Counted from the first letter of the stretch, positions 41,412-52,039 are shown. The stretch is 64,000 nt of DNA from Lactococcus petauri (GCF_002154895.1 NZ_MUIZ01000002.1:1-64000), one strand, 5' to 3'. The notes: a model not told the origin generated them from the letters alone. Translations and numbers: made by a program.

Positions 41412-42857
41412 TTGGGGATTCTTGCCATTGTTGAACTATCTATTTTTGTCCTAAACTTCTTTTTATCATTGACCATCATTTTTCGCGAGCGAAAAAGCAC
41501 CTCAACAACATGGGCTTGGCTCTTTGTGGTCAATCTTCTACCTGTCTTTGGCTTTATTTTATATATCTTAGTTGGTCGTGGCATTGCACACTATCGCATT
41601 TTTAAGGTGCAGCGTGCCTTTCGTGTGGGATTTGAAGAGCAATTGAAACGTACTTGGAGAGTGTATAACGAAGAGGGATTTATAAAAAAAATAACGAGAA
41701 ATCATGGTATTACCCAGCTGATTCATATGCTTTTTGTTGAAGAAAAAGCTGTTATTTCAGCAAATACCGGAGTGAAAATCTTTACAGATGGTCGGGCAAA
41801 GTTTGATGCGTTGCTTGATGACATTCATAATGCCCAACATCACATCCATTTAGAGTATTACATTTTTCGGATGGACCATCTGGGAAGGGAACTTACGAAT
41901 GCTCTTACTGCAGCTGTAAAACGTGGTGTTGAAGTGAAAGTACTCATTGATGCTTGGGGAAGCAATAAAACAAAAATGCGTGAGTTTGATGAATTGACGA
42001 AAGCTGGTGGAGAAGTGTCCTATTTCTTTCCACTGATTTTATCCCTCATCAATCCGCGAACAAATTATCGCCTACACCGTAAGATTGTCGTTATCGATGG
42101 TCAAATTGGTTACACAGGTGGTTTCAATGTGGGAGATGAATATGCAACAGAAACGGCTAAATTTGGCTACTGGCGAGACACCCATCTCCGTTTAACAGGC
42201 GATGTTGTGTACTCGTTGCAGAATCGCTTTATTATGGATTGGAACAGTCAGCATAAGTTTGAAATATCAGAAGCAGAAGAGTACTTCCCAGCAGCCTTAG
42301 AAGAAGATCGGATCATTACACAGTTTGTGACCTCTGGTCCAGACGAAGTCAAAGCGCAAATAAAAATGACCTATATGAAGATGATAAACAGTGCAGAACG
42401 TGAAATCATCATTCAAACACCCTATTACGTGCCCGATGATGCCCTGCACGAATCTTTAAAATTAGCCCTTTTATCTGGGGTGGAAGTTCGGCTCATGATT
42501 CCTAACAAACCGGATCATCCATTGGTTTATTGGGCGACCTATTATTATGCAGCTGACTTGCTTAAGATGGGAGCAAAGGTTTATACTTATGAGAAGGGCT
42601 TTGTACATTCTAAAACGCTCATTATCGATGGGGAGTATGCATCTGTAGGATCAGCAAACTTCGACAATCGAAGTCTCCAACTTTGTTTTGAGGGAAATAT
42701 GGTCCTTTACGATTATGATATTTCGCAAAAATTACGGGAAGACTTTAAGAAAGACCTTGAAGTCAGCAAGCGATTGACCATGGAGATATATGAAGAGCGA
42801 AGCACAAGAATTCGCTTCAAAGAAGGGCTTGCAAGGCTCATTAGTCCAATGCTTTAA
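41412..42857 (+). CDS. cls: Cardiolipin synthase
   Basis: A 481-residue phospholipase-D-type enzyme that condenses two phosphatidylglycerol molecules. Two N-terminal membrane helices are followed by two HKD motifs: HRKIVVIDGQIGYTGGFN and HSKTLIIDGEYASVGSANF. The TTG start is chosen because AAAGGAG lies 9 bases upstream. Monocistronic between two terminator/promoter regions. Confidence 0.95.
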   Translation: MGILAIVELSIFVLNFFLSLTIIFRERKSTSTTWAWLFVVNLLPVFGFILYILVGRGIAHYRIFKVQRAFRVGFEEQLKRTWRVYNEEGFIKKITRNHGITQLIHMLFVEEKAVISANTGVKIFTDGRAKFDALLDDIHNAQHHIHLEYYIFRMDHLGRELTNALTAAVKRGVEVKVLIDAWGSNKTKMREFDELTKAGGEVSYFFPLILSLINPRTNYRLHRKIVVIDGQIGYTGGFNVGDEYATETAKFGYWRDTHLRLTGDVVYSLQNRFIMDWNSQHKFEISEAEEYFPAALEEDRIITQFVTSGPDEVKAQIKMTYMKMINSAEREIIIQTPYYVPDDALHESLKLALLSGVEVRLMIPNKPDHPLVYWATYYYAADLLKMGAKVYTYEKGFVHSKTLIIDGEYASVGSANFDNRSLQLCFEGNMVLYDYDISQKLREDFKKDLEVSKRLTMEIYEERSTRIRFKEGLARLISPML

Positions 42858-42904
42858 ACAAAAAATGATCCTATTTATACTTTAATAAGAAAGAGGAGAA
42901 AAAC

Positions 42905-43795
42905 ATGGATAACAAACTGAATATTGTCATTATTACCGGGATGTCAGGTGCAGGTAAAACTGTAGCCATTCAATCTTTTGAAGATATGGGCTACTTTGCC
43001 GTTGACAATATGCCACCTAACTTAATTGAAAAATTTGTTGAGCTTCTCAATACACCCGACAGTAAAATAAACAAAGTTGCAATGGTTGTTGACATGCGCT
43101 CACGTATCTTCTTTGACCGTTTACGTGGTATCGTTGCAGAACTCTCAAATCTACCAGAAGTGAATTTTAAACTTTTATTCCTTGATGCAAGTGATGTTGA
43201 ATTGGTTGCACGATATAAAGAAACACGTCGCTCACATCCGCTCGCTATTGATGGACGTGTATTGGATGGGATTACGCAAGAGCGCGAAATTCTCTCGGAT
43301 TTGAAGTCCTTGGCTGAAGTTGTAATCGATACAAGTGAGCTCACACCACGTAATTTGCGGGCTCGTATTCTTGAGCGCTTTTCAGAAACAAAAGAAGCTC
43401 CATTTCGTATCGAAGTTGTTTCCTTTGGCTTTAAGTACGGTTTGCCGATGGATGCAGACTTAGTCTTTGATGTACGTTTTCTACCAAATCCACACTACAT
43501 TCCAGAGCTTCGTGATAAAACAGGGCAAGATAAAGAAGTCTTCAACTATGTCATGAATCAAGAAGCTTCTGAAGCATTTTATAAAAATTTAATGAACATG
43601 CTCTTGCCGATTATTCCTGCTTACCAAAAAGAAGGAAAATCTGTATTGACAATTGCTTTTGGCTGTACTGGTGGGCAACACCGCTCTGTCGCATTTGCTG
43701 AACGCGTATCCAAAGCACTTCTTAAAGAAGACTGGCATTTAAATACTAGCCACAGAGATAAGGATAGACGGAAAGAAACGGTTAATCGATCATGA
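42905..43795 (+). CDS. rapZ: RNase adapter RapZ / YvcJ family nucleotide-binding protein
   Basis: A 296-residue P-loop protein. Walker [11 protein letters not shown] is at the N-terminus, DMRSRIFF and [21 protein letters not shown] in the middle, and the conserved C-terminal [15 protein letters not shown] binds a glucosamine-6-phosphate-type ligand in E. coli. It forms the conserved Gram-positive trio with yvcK and whiA; its stop overlaps the next start (ATGA). Start has AGAGGAG. Confidence 0.96.
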   Translation: MDNKLNIVIITGMSGAGKTVAIQSFEDMGYFAVDNMPPNLIEKFVELLNTPDSKINKVAMVVDMRSRIFFDRLRGIVAELSNLPEVNFKLLFLDASDVELVARYKETRRSHPLAIDGRVLDGITQEREILSDLKSLAEVVIDTSELTPRNLRARILERFSETKEAPFRIEVVSFGFKYGLPMDADLVFDVRFLPNPHYIPELRDKTGQDKEVFNYVMNQEASEAFYKNLMNMLLPIIPAYQKEGKSVLTIAFGCTGGQHRSVAFAERVSKALLKEDWHLNTSHRDKDRRKETVNRS

Positions 43796-44778
43796 GCAAA
43801 TCAAAAGTAGTAGTTATAGGAGGCGGGACTGGAATTCCCGTCATTTTGAAGTCTTTGCGACAAGAAAATATTGATCTTTCCGCAATTGTAACAGTAGCAG
43901 ATGATGGGGGATCTTCAGGTCGCCTGCGTTCAGCAATTAATATTGCTCCGCCAGGAGACTTGCGTAATGTTCTTATTGCCATGAGCGACATGCCCAAATT
44001 TTATGCAGATATTCTGCAATATCGTTTTGATGCAAGCGATGGAGAACTTGCTGGCCATCCTTTAGGTAACTTGATTATCGCTGCGATTGGTGAGATGCAA
44101 GGTTCAACTTATCAAGCAGTACAAACTTTAGCACGATTTTTCCACGTGCGTGGCAATGTCTATCCTTCCAGTGATGTGGCACTGACCTTGCATGCTGTTT
44201 TTAATGATGGGCACGAAGTTGAAGGTGAAAGTAAAATTGCTGATTATGATGGCTTGATTCATCATGTTTATTTGACGGAGACAAATACAGGTCAGAGCCC
44301 ACGCGCCTCTAAAAAGGTGGTGCAATCTATAATGGAAGCAGATACGATCGTTTTAGGACCTGGCTCCCTCTTTACTTCAATCTTACCAAATATCGTCATC
44401 CCAGAAATTGGTGAAGCCTTGCTTAAAACAAAAGCTCGTATCATTTATGTCTGCAATATCATGACACAACGCGGGGAAACTGAGCACTTTAGTGATGCAG
44501 ATCATGTGCGTGTTATCCATGAACATTTAGGCACTCGTGTGATTGATACCGTACTTGTAAATAGTGCGGAAGTGCCAGAAGAGTATATGAATTCAAATGA
44601 ATTCGATGAGTATTTGGTCCAAGTTGTTCATGACTTTAAAGCACTCAAAGAAGAAGAAGTTAACATTATTTCAAATGATTTCTTACAGTTGGTTAATGGA
44701 GGAGCCTTCCATAATGGTGATGCCATTGCTTCAGAAATCATGGGTATCAGTGCACGTTGTGAGAGAAAAAAAGAATGA
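43792..44778 (+). CDS. yvcK: YvcK/CofD-like gluconeogenesis and morphology factor
   Basis: A 328-residue protein of the GlmR/YvcK family: [16 protein letters not shown] at the start, then [24 protein letters not shown] and [11 protein letters not shown], which bind UDP-sugars in B. subtilis. It supports growth on gluconeogenic carbon and wall synthesis there. Overlaps both neighbours by 4 bases, so the trio is one translationally coupled operon. Confidence 0.95.
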   Translation: MSKSKVVVIGGGTGIPVILKSLRQENIDLSAIVTVADDGGSSGRLRSAINIAPPGDLRNVLIAMSDMPKFYADILQYRFDASDGELAGHPLGNLIIAAIGEMQGSTYQAVQTLARFFHVRGNVYPSSDVALTLHAVFNDGHEVEGESKIADYDGLIHHVYLTETNTGQSPRASKKVVQSIMEADTIVLGPGSLFTSILPNIVIPEIGEALLKTKARIIYVCNIMTQRGETEHFSDADHVRVIHEHLGTRVIDTVLVNSAEVPEEYMNSNEFDEYLVQVVHDFKALKEEEVNIISNDFLQLVNGGAFHNGDAIASEIMGISARCERKKE

Positions 44779-45695
44779 GTTTTACGAGTGAAATAAAAAA
44801 AGAGCTCACGAGTCAAAAAGCAAGTCGAGGAACTTTACTCGCTTTAATACGCATGAATGGATCTCTGGGTATTTCTGGAGGTTTGACCTTGTCTTTGTCT
44901 ACTGAAAATGCAGCTACCGCAAAGTATATCTATCAGATGCTCCTTGAAATTTATCAAATACGTGCTGAAATTCGGGTGCATCAGAAAACAACACTTTCCA
45001 AAAATAGAGTGTACACCGTTTTTATTGAAGATAAAGTTAATGAGTTGCTCAATGAACTGCAACTGTCGGATTCGCTGATGTTTTTGGATTCGGGTATTCC
45101 TGAGTCAGTGAAGTATGACCAACAAGCACAAGAAGATTATATGCGGGGGGCTTTTTTATCAAGTGGTTCGATGCATAATCCAGAAAAAGGCGATTATCAG
45201 TTGTCTATTTCTAGTGTGTATCAGGAACATGCTGAAGACTTAAAAGATATTTTTAATAATTTCGGATTTGATGCGCGTGTCATTGCGCGGAAGAATCGCT
45301 ATATCCTTTATTTATCTAAAGCAGAGGAAATCATGGACTTTTTGACCTTAATTGGAGCGATGAAGGCACGTTTAAAATTTGAAGATGCAAAAATAATGCG
45401 TGAAATGCGTGGCTTGGCAAACCGTCAATCCAACTTTGAGTCGGCAAATATAAACAAATCAGTGTCGGCAGCACAAGATGTAATATCGGCAGTTAAATAT
45501 TTGGCAGAGAAGAAAGAGCTGGAAAATTTGCCGCCTGCACTTACAGAGGTTGCTCATGCTCGGATTGCTCACCCTGAAGCGACCATCAAAGAATTAGGGC
45601 AACTTTTGGATCCGCCGTTGGGTAAATCAGGTGTGAATCACCGGTTACGGAAATTGACAGCCTTAGCTGAAGAAATAAAAAAAAGCGGAAATTAA
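44775..45695 (+). CDS. whiA: DNA-binding protein WhiA
   Basis: A 306-residue WhiA-type protein: LAGLIDADG-like N-terminal domain (AFLSSGSMHNPEKGDYQLSI) and a C-terminal helix-turn-helix (ATIKELGQLLDPPLGKSGVNHRL). Widely conserved in Gram-positives, involved in cell division and morphology. The stop lies within a bidirectional terminator shared with the convergent TetR gene, and the two genes overlap by 4 bases at their 3' ends. Confidence 0.95.
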   Translation: MSFTSEIKKELTSQKASRGTLLALIRMNGSLGISGGLTLSLSTENAATAKYIYQMLLEIYQIRAEIRVHQKTTLSKNRVYTVFIEDKVNELLNELQLSDSLMFLDSGIPESVKYDQQAQEDYMRGAFLSSGSMHNPEKGDYQLSISSVYQEHAEDLKDIFNNFGFDARVIARKNRYILYLSKAEEIMDFLTLIGAMKARLKFEDAKIMREMRGLANRQSNFESANINKSVSAAQDVISAVKYLAEKKELENLPPALTEVAHARIAHPEATIKELGQLLDPPLGKSGVNHRLRKLTALAEEIKKSGN

Positions 45696-45709
45696 TCCGC
45701 TTTTTTTAG
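45675..45709. terminator. Bidirectional terminator covering both stop codons of whiA and tetR
   Basis: aaaaaaaagcgga aatta atccgctttttt. The stem contains the last codons and stops of both convergent genes. Confidence 0.88.
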
Positions 45710-46258
45710 TGCATTTAAAAACATTTCAGTAAGAATCTCAGGGCGCTTCAGTGCCCTTTCCAAAGGGATTGTTTTCATTCCTTCACTCATAATATCGATA
45801 AAAAGAATCAGATCCTCATCCGTGTAATCAGGAGAAATTTGTCCTTCTGCACGCCCTTTTTGAAAGAGTTTTTGATAAACAAGATGTTGAATATGTCGCA
45901 TATCTGTATCAAAGAAGTTAGGATCAGTAGCGTATTGATTCATCATGTTTTGCAAAAAAATATCCGTCATCATATGGATCTGTTTTATTTTAAAACGCGA
46001 AACCTGGCGAAAAGTCTCACGAAAATTTTCCTTCGTGTTTACCAAGTGTTGAATTTCCTCAATCATAAAATTAAGTGCATTTCGTATAACGATATTCATC
46101 AAGTTATTTTTATTCTTGTAATATTTAAAAATTGTGACCTTAGAGACCTGTGCCAGTTGAGCAATTTCATCCATAGAAATATCTGAAATTAAGCGTTCTC
46201 GTAGTAGGTTAGAAGTCACTTCAAGAATGGCTTTTTTCTTTTTTTCTGTTTGATTCAT
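45692..46258 (-). CDS. TetR-family transcriptional regulator
   Basis: A 188-residue regulator with an N-terminal helix-turn-helix (KAILEVTSNLL, MDEIAQLAQVSKVTIFKYYKNKNNLMN). The start at 46258 is chosen because GGAGG lies 7 bases upstream; a longer reading to 46363 has no ribosome site. It is divergent from an ABC exporter pair, the usual layout of a TetR repressor controlling a drug or lipid exporter. Confidence 0.9.
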   Translation of the reverse strand: MNQTEKKKKAILEVTSNLLRERLISDISMDEIAQLAQVSKVTIFKYYKNKNNLMNIVIRNALNFMIEEIQHLVNTKENFRETFRQVSRFKIKQIHMMTDIFLQNMMNQYATDPNFFDTDMRHIQHLVYQKLFQKGRAEGQISPDYTDEDLILFIDIMSEGMKTIPLERALKRPEILTEMFLNALKKAD

Positions 46259-46325
46259 TTTCTCGCCTCCACAAAAGAATACTTTATATGTATTATATCT
46301 TTTCGTTTGTACTCTTTCAACTAAA

Positions 46326-46344
46326 ATAGTACAATATGAACTAT
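46326..46344. promoter_or_regulatory. Candidate TetR operator in the divergent promoter region
   Basis: Inverted repeat atagt-N9-actat (atagtacaatatgaactat), with a further half-site-like atagtacatat just downstream at 46356, between the tetR gene and the ABC genes. Confidence 0.45.
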
Positions 46345-46391
46345 AAAAGTAAAAATAGTACATATTATTTATGGAGTGAGGAGGAAAAGCA

Positions 46392-47270
46392 ATGCAAAAG
46401 ATTGTTGAAATAAAAAACTTGCAGAAAAATTTTGGTAAATTTCAAGCTTTGAAGAATGTTACATTAGATGTAAATGCCGGAGAAGTTTTGGGCTATATTG
46501 GTCCCAATGGTTCAGGAAAATCAACAACGATTCGTGTTTTGCTGGGGATTATTAAAAAGAGTGGAGGTTCAGCCACAATATTTGGTAAAGATGTGTGGAC
46601 AGATGCCATTGGGATTCATAAGAAAATTGCTTATGTGCCTGGCGATGTATATCTTTGGCCCAATCTTTCTGGGGGCGAGATTATTGACCTTTTCTTGAAG
46701 CTACATGGTCATGCAGATTTAAAAAAACGTGATGAACTTATCAAGAAGTTTGAACTTGATCCCAAGAAAAAGGCGCGTAGCTATTCCAAAGGAAACCGTC
46801 AGAAGATTGCCTTAATTGCTGCCTTAGCCACGGATGCTGAACTTTATATATTTGACGAGCCAACCAGTGGTTTGGATCCCTTGATGGAATCGGTTTTCCA
46901 AGCTGAAGTCCAGCGCCTCAAAAAAGCAGGGAAAGCCATTATTTTGTCCAGCCATATCTTATCTGAAGTCGAACGTCTAGCAGATCGTGTTGCTGTAATT
47001 CGAAAAGGAGAAATCGTTGAGACAGGCTCACTTGATGATTTACGTCATTTGACACGTGATACTTTTAAAGTCGAAACTCATCAAGCGCCAGAAGCGTTGC
47101 GTGGATTAGAGGGCGTACATGATTTACATCTCAATGGTAACAAGGCTGTTTTTCAAGTGGATTCGGATAAAACAGATGTTATCTTAAAAACCTTACTTAA
47201 GTATGGGGTGAAGAAGTTAGAGTCTACACCGCCAACTTTAGAAGAGCTCTTCATGCATCATTATGAGTAG
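46392..47270 (+). CDS. ABC transporter ATP-binding protein
   Basis: A 292-residue ATPase: Walker A GPNGSGKSTT, signature YSKGNRQKIAL, Walker B LYIFDEPTSGLDP, H-loop ILSSHIL. The C-terminal 80 residues are the usual extension of ABC-2 exporters. It starts with GAGGAGG and is followed 3 bases later by its permease. Confidence 0.93.
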   Translation: MQKIVEIKNLQKNFGKFQALKNVTLDVNAGEVLGYIGPNGSGKSTTIRVLLGIIKKSGGSATIFGKDVWTDAIGIHKKIAYVPGDVYLWPNLSGGEIIDLFLKLHGHADLKKRDELIKKFELDPKKKARSYSKGNRQKIALIAALATDAELYIFDEPTSGLDPLMESVFQAEVQRLKKAGKAIILSSHILSEVERLADRVAVIRKGEIVETGSLDDLRHLTRDTFKVETHQAPEALRGLEGVHDLHLNGNKAVFQVDSDKTDVILKTLLKYGVKKLESTPPTLEELFMHHYE

Positions 47271-47273
47271 GAG

Positions 47274-48923
47274 GTGGATATTATGGATAAACCTTTAAAT
47301 AAAACCTTCAGTATGCTGAAGGCCTTGCTCAAGAGAGATTGGTTAAAGCTGGTCTTTTGGATAGTCGGTGTGTTGGCTTTTGCAGCATCAGGAGTGGGTA
47401 AATTTGAGCTTATCATGCAGACTGACAGTCAAAGAGAAACTATGTTTAATGTTTTTCAAGGACCAGCTATGACGGCATTATTCGGCCCTATGACGGTCAC
47501 TCAAGGAAAGGATTTTACCGCCGCTGTAGCTTATGGCACGACCATGCCTTTAATTACAGCAATAACATTTGCTGTTGTTTCTGTTATCTACGTTGTCAAT
47601 CGAACGCGTAAAGAAGAAGAGGATGGAATTGCTGAAGTTTTCCGTTCTTTTCAAGTTGGAAAGCTAGCCAATACGACAGCTGTCGTTATTGAACTCTTTG
47701 TTTTACAAATCTTGATTACTGTGGTCTTGGCGATTTCAATTCAGTTGCAAAATATTCCGGGCATGACTTCTTTTAGCGAAAATCTCTTGTTTGCCTCTGC
47801 TATAGGTGCTCAAAGTTTAATGTGGGGCTTATTCGCACTTGTTTTTGCGCAAATCTTTTCCGATTCAGGTAGTGCTAAAGGTGCCACTTTTGGCTTCCTT
47901 GGCTTGCTCTATCTTATTCGTATGGGAACAGATACACAAAATGTAAATTGGGGCTATTGGAATCCTTTGAGTTGGTCATATCTGACCGACCCTTATGTTA
48001 AGAATCATTGGCTTCCCATCTTGTTAGCATTGGGATTAAGCCTTGTCCTTCTCGTTCTCGCTTACTTCCTTGAGATTAGACGAGATGTCAATGCAGGTTA
48101 TATTCCAGAGATAAACGGTAAGGACCATGCTTCGAAAAGCTTGCTTAGTTTTACAGGGCTTACGCTAAGGCAACAACGTACAGCCAGCATCGGATGGATT
48201 TTGGGACTTTTTGTTCTAGGTATTACTTATGGATCTATGATTGACCAAATCGGTGGCTTTGTTGAATCCAGTCCAACTATATCCAAACTCTTTAATATTG
48301 ACCCTCATCTGGCAAATGAAGCCAGCAAGGCAGCAAGTAAAGCGATGATTGAAAGTTTTATGTCGACAATCTTTATGATTTGTGCGGTAATGGTTGCTTG
48401 TTTTGCGGTCACTTCCCTCATGCGGCTGGTAACAGAAGAACGAAAAAATCGGCAAGAACAGCTTTATGCTATGCCGATTAGCCGTTATAAAGTTTACGCA
48501 ACCTATATGATTATCTCTTGGATATTGGGGGCTCTTGCTCAATTTGCAGTTGTACTTGGTATCTATCTGGCTCAAGCTAATAACGCCAATGCATTTAGCT
48601 TTGCTAAAGTAGCTGCTGCGGGGATGTCTTGGACAGTTGGAGTTTTCTTTATTCTGGGTATTTTAGGCTTGCTCATAGCCTTGGTTCCACGTTTGAGTGC
48701 TTTGATTTGGGTTTATCTTGGCTTTGCGTTCTTCATGAGTTATATTGGCAACATATTGAATCTCCCGGCTTGGTTAAATAATTTTAATATTTTCCACCAT
48801 ATTTCAAGGCTTCCGGTCGAAACGATGAACTGGGGTAATTTTGTACTCATATTTGCTTTAGCAGTATCTTTTGCTCTACTTGGAATGGTTGCTTATCGCC
48901 AACGTGACTTGATTGGTGATTAA
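47274..48923 (+). CDS. ABC-2 exporter permease of the TetR-controlled system
   Basis: A 549-residue membrane protein made of two similar halves of about six helices each, a fused permease dimer, as in the tetronasin-type ABC exporters. The first half begins FSMLKALLKRDWLKLVFW, the second about residue 285 (LSFTGLTLRQQRTASIGW). Substrate unknown. Gene start is best taken at the ATG 47283 or 47274; both fit the AGGAGG site. Confidence 0.88.
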   Translation: MDIMDKPLNKTFSMLKALLKRDWLKLVFWIVGVLAFAASGVGKFELIMQTDSQRETMFNVFQGPAMTALFGPMTVTQGKDFTAAVAYGTTMPLITAITFAVVSVIYVVNRTRKEEEDGIAEVFRSFQVGKLANTTAVVIELFVLQILITVVLAISIQLQNIPGMTSFSENLLFASAIGAQSLMWGLFALVFAQIFSDSGSAKGATFGFLGLLYLIRMGTDTQNVNWGYWNPLSWSYLTDPYVKNHWLPILLALGLSLVLLVLAYFLEIRRDVNAGYIPEINGKDHASKSLLSFTGLTLRQQRTASIGWILGLFVLGITYGSMIDQIGGFVESSPTISKLFNIDPHLANEASKAASKAMIESFMSTIFMICAVMVACFAVTSLMRLVTEERKNRQEQLYAMPISRYKVYATYMIISWILGALAQFAVVLGIYLAQANNANAFSFAKVAAAGMSWTVGVFFILGILGLLIALVPRLSALIWVYLGFAFFMSYIGNILNLPAWLNNFNIFHHISRLPVETMNWGNFVLIFALAVSFALLGMVAYRQRDLIGD

Positions 48924-48924
48924 A

Positions 48925-48955
48925 TAAAAAATAGTCCAGATGGACTATTTTTTTA
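48925..48955. terminator. Bidirectional terminator
   Basis: aaaaaatagtcc agat ggactattttttt between the convergent permease and DUF402 genes. Confidence 0.9.
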
Positions 48956-49475
48956 ATTGATGATAGCGATTGTACCAAATGTCAACATACTCTTTGGAGA
49001 AAGGTCCGCGTTCATTATTTATCCAATCAACAAGAATTTTTACATTTTCTTTCAAAATATGGTCAATTTCAGGAGAGTAGTTCATTTGTCTTCTGTGACG
49101 TTCATATTCTTCAACATCCAAGAGTTTTTTCTCGCCATCTTTAAATACTTTTACATCGAGATCGTAGTCGATGTATTTCAGCGCCTCATTGTCTAAAACA
49201 AAGGGGCTCGCAAGGTTGCAGTAGTAGCTGACGCCTTCCTCACGAATCATAGCAATGATGTTAAACCAAAACTTTTTGTGGAAATAAACGATTGCAGGTT
49301 CACGTGTGACCCAACGACGGTCGTCTGACTCGGTTACAAGTGTGTGGTCATTTACACCAATAATTGAATTTTCATTTGTTTTCAGTATCATCGTATCTCG
49401 CCAGGTACGATGTAAACTGCCATCATGTTTATAGCTTTGAATCGTGACAAGGTCGCCTTCTTTCGGAAGATTCAA
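48945..49475 (-). CDS. DUF402 nucleoside tri-/diphosphate phosphatase (Ntdp family)
   Basis: A 176-residue protein matching the Gram-positive Ntdp/SA1684 family: [74 protein letters not shown] and [10 protein letters not shown]. It hydrolyses nucleoside tri- and diphosphates in relatives. It starts at TTG. Monocistronic. Confidence 0.9.
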   Translation of the reverse strand: MNLPKEGDLVTIQSYKHDGSLHRTWRDTMILKTNENSIIGVNDHTLVTESDDRRWVTREPAIVYFHKKFWFNIIAMIREEGVSYYCNLASPFVLDNEALKYIDYDLDVKVFKDGEKKLLDVEEYERHRRQMNYSPEIDHILKENVKILVDWINNERGPFSKEYVDIWYNRYHQLKK

Positions 49476-49547
49476 GGCTTCACCAACTTTCCAAAATTCA
49501 AAGTTCTCGCTTATTATTATAGCATAATATTCAAAAAGTTTCTGAAC

Positions 49548-50426
49548 TTAGGTTGGCAGTTCAAAAAAACTTAAGCTACTAAGAAACTCCTTTGACAGAT
49601 TCTGTTCACGATAATTTTGCCAGCTATCAAGTGATCTAATCGCCTGATATCTTTTACGCAAATGATAGTGTTCTTCGATTTGATATTCAGGATAATCTTG
49701 CAGAAAATCGCTAACCATTTGCCACTCGTAAGTGTAACCCAAGGGGCGGGAATGATATATGATTCCATCAATAGATTTAGCAGAAATACGATGATGTGCG
49801 TGTCCAAAGACCACGTCCGTAATTTGCGGAAACTGAATAAACAGCTCATGGAAAGCTTGGGAACCAAGATAAGCATTGAAGCGCTCAAATTTTTTATAAG
49901 CTGTATTAATGGAAAAAGCTTTGTGTGGAACAAAATGCATGGCAATGATGATACGGCCAGAAAAATCTAGATTTTCCAAGATACTTTTAAGGCTGTTAAG
50001 AGTATGCTGTGTTGTGAGAGCATCGCTATAATCACGATGAATTTTACGATCAAAGTAAAAACTATTCTTAAAGGCTAAAAGTTTTTCCTTCGAGTAATCT
50101 TGAGTAAAAGAATAATCATACCAGCCATGAAAACTAATCAAAAGTGTATCACCGAAATACTTAAGTGAAAAATCCTGTGCATTAATTTCTTTTTCGGATA
50201 AATGTACCATATCGTGATTGCCAAGATTATGGCTGATATCGAAACACTTTGATAATTGATTAAAAAAAGGTGCCGTAATTTTTTTATAGTCGTTGGACAT
50301 GTCGCCTGCAAAGTGCAAGTCTGTCACAGATTGCTCTTGTAGCGTATCAATTAAAACTTGAATTTCAGTATCTGTAAATTGATTAACATCCAGATGCAAA
50401 TCTGAAAGCAGTGCTAATTTTTTCAT
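49548..50426 (-). CDS. Calcineurin-like metallophosphoesterase
   Basis: A 292-residue enzyme: SDLHLDVNQF (metal ligands D, H), HFAGDMSNDY, LGNHDM, and GHAHHR near the end. Unknown substrate. The start is ATG 50426; the upstream in-frame TTG at 50450 lies before the -10 box. On the - strand TGtTATAAT lies only 6 bases before the ATG, with no ribosome site, so the transcript should start at the ATG itself. Confidence 0.88.
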   Translation of the reverse strand: MKKLALLSDLHLDVNQFTDTEIQVLIDTLQEQSVTDLHFAGDMSNDYKKITAPFFNQLSKCFDISHNLGNHDMVHLSEKEINAQDFSLKYFGDTLLISFHGWYDYSFTQDYSKEKLLAFKNSFYFDRKIHRDYSDALTTQHTLNSLKSILENLDFSGRIIIAMHFVPHKAFSINTAYKKFERFNAYLGSQAFHELFIQFPQITDVVFGHAHHRISAKSIDGIIYHSRPLGYTYEWQMVSDFLQDYPEYQIEEHYHLRKRYQAIRSLDSWQNYREQNLSKEFLSSLSFFELPT

Positions 50427-50499
50427 AGTTAAATTATAACAGAACCGCAAGTCAAGTTCTAATTGTGGTAACTGAAAAAAGACTACAGGAGTTTTTTAT

Positions 50500-51144
50500 T
50501 TATTGATAATTTTGGACTAATTTTTCAATTTCTTGATCCAATAAGGTATAAAATGCTGCGATGTGTGCTCCATCCACAAGGGCGTGGTTAGCAAGAACCG
50601 AAAGGGGAAGCAACAGTTCATTGTTTTGTTCAAAATACTTTCCCCAGGTGATTCTTGGATTGCTGTCCGCAGGAACTGGTGTCGGATTAATCATAGAAGT
50701 GAAAGAGAACCATGGGAGCGTGGAGATAAATAATTTATTTAAAGTATCCTCTGCTTCCTCATCTATTGAGCGTATGGTTTTAGCTTTTTCTTGCTCTTCC
50801 ACGGCATAGATCAAAAATGCAGCAAAATCAGGTGTATAATCAAGATTGCAGTAAGTATAGGTTCCATCATCTAAGGAAACTGTGTGTGAAGTCTGACAGT
50901 TATCAAATTCTATAATTTTATCTTCAACGATACGTTGCTTAAATTCTGAAACACCGTTTGCTGCTTGTGACACACAGTAACAGATGGTCAAGAAAAATGG
51001 TAACTTATTCTCTTTTATCGTTGCAAGAAGTTGTGTAATATTTACGTTCACGGTCACTCCAACATAAGGTTGAGCGAGACTTTTAAAATATTCAAAATGT
51101 GAAAGCCGATTATAGGAAGCCATGTCAAGATATTTAAAATTCAT
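50500..51144 (-). CDS. Chloramphenicol acetyltransferase-like (CatA family) protein
   Basis: A 214-residue trimer-type acetyltransferase. The catalytic His region is kept as NHALVDGAHIAAFY (HxxxDG), and the N-terminal FKSLAQPYVGVTVNVNIT matches the family. CatA enzymes acetylate chloramphenicol; many chromosomal relatives do not confer resistance. The substrate cannot be decided here. Ribosome site GAGGAG before ATG; the gene is monocistronic and has no mobile element nearby. Confidence 0.8.
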   Translation of the reverse strand: MNFKYLDMASYNRLSHFEYFKSLAQPYVGVTVNVNITQLLATIKENKLPFFLTICYCVSQAANGVSEFKQRIVEDKIIEFDNCQTSHTVSLDDGTYTYCNLDYTPDFAAFLIYAVEEQEKAKTIRSIDEEAEDTLNKLFISTLPWFSFTSMINPTPVPADSNPRITWGKYFEQNNELLLPLSVLANHALVDGAHIAAFYTLLDQEIEKLVQNYQ

Positions 51145-51335
51145 TGTTTCTCCTCAAAAATCACTATTACAAGCGAGTACTTCCTTAGAGCGTATCATAG
51201 ATTTCTATAATTTTGAAGGGCTTATCCAGCTGTCAGCTAAATTAAAAGTATTTTTTTATTTTGTGTGGAAGTGACTTGTTCGCGCTTTCTTTTCTTGGGG
51301 CTTTGTATTAAAACAGAAACAAGGAGTAAAAAAGT

Positions 51336-51938
51336 ATGAAAAAATTAATAATATTATCTGGTGTTGCACTTATGTCATTGACATTGGTTGCTTGTTCGTC
51401 CGAAAAAGCTTCAAAAACAAAGTCTTCAGAAGAAAAAATAGAGGTGACAAGTCAGACATCAACGACCGAAAGTTCAGTGTCTACTGAAAGTACAAAAAGT
51501 ATAGAAAGTGAAACAAGTAGCCCAGAAGAAGTGCTACCAAGTTCAGAGCCAGAAACCTCTACTGAAGTTACTCCGGACTCAAGTACAGAGGTACAAGAAG
51601 TTGATTTGGATGAAGCGGCAATTTTAAACAATGATTTCACAACACTGTCCGGCACATGGGGTGCTGGAAATGGCAATATTTTAATAATTAACCCAGACCA
51701 TAGTGCAACTCTTAATGGAGAGGCACAGACAATTACTGTGGATACTGTAAGTTCAGGGCAAAAAGTACTCAATATTCGAATGGCAACTGGTGTGGCACGT
51801 GCTGGGGCAGCAATCGAAACATTAAAGGTTGGAGAAAAAAATCCATATGGTGATCAATCAGATACATCTAAGCCACGTCTGCTTTTAGTGCAAAGTGGGT
51901 CAAACAGTCCTGCTGAAGAATATTTCTACAGAAAATAA
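51336..51938 (+). CDS. Ser/Thr-rich lipoprotein with DUF6287-like domain
   Basis: A 200-residue lipoprotein: MKKL, hydrophobic core, lipobox LVAC at about residue 20. A Ser/Thr/Glu linker follows to about residue 85. The folded end reads FTTLSGTWGAGNGNILIINPDHSATLNG and PRLLLVQSG...EEYFYRK, resembling DUF6287. Good AAGGAG ribosome site. Function unknown; the layout is the same as the other Ser-rich lipoprotein (24226) with a different end domain. Confidence 0.78.
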   Translation: MKKLIILSGVALMSLTLVACSSEKASKTKSSEEKIEVTSQTSTTESSVSTESTKSIESETSSPEEVLPSSEPETSTEVTPDSSTEVQEVDLDEAAILNNDFTTLSGTWGAGNGNILIINPDHSATLNGEAQTITVDTVSSGQKVLNIRMATGVARAGAAIETLKVGEKNPYGDQSDTSKPRLLLVQSGSNSPAEEYFYRK

Positions 51939-52039
51939 ATTTGTAAGCTTATAAATTATAGCTAACTAGAGTCCGAACGATAATTTTGATATAATAGGGG
52001 GGAGATCAAAATAAAGTTTAGAATTTATATAGGTTATAG

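Noticed and set aside
50500-51144. Acquired chloramphenicol-resistance gene
   Set aside because: The gene sits in a conserved neighbourhood without mobile elements; a chromosomal CatA relative with unknown substrate is the safer reading.
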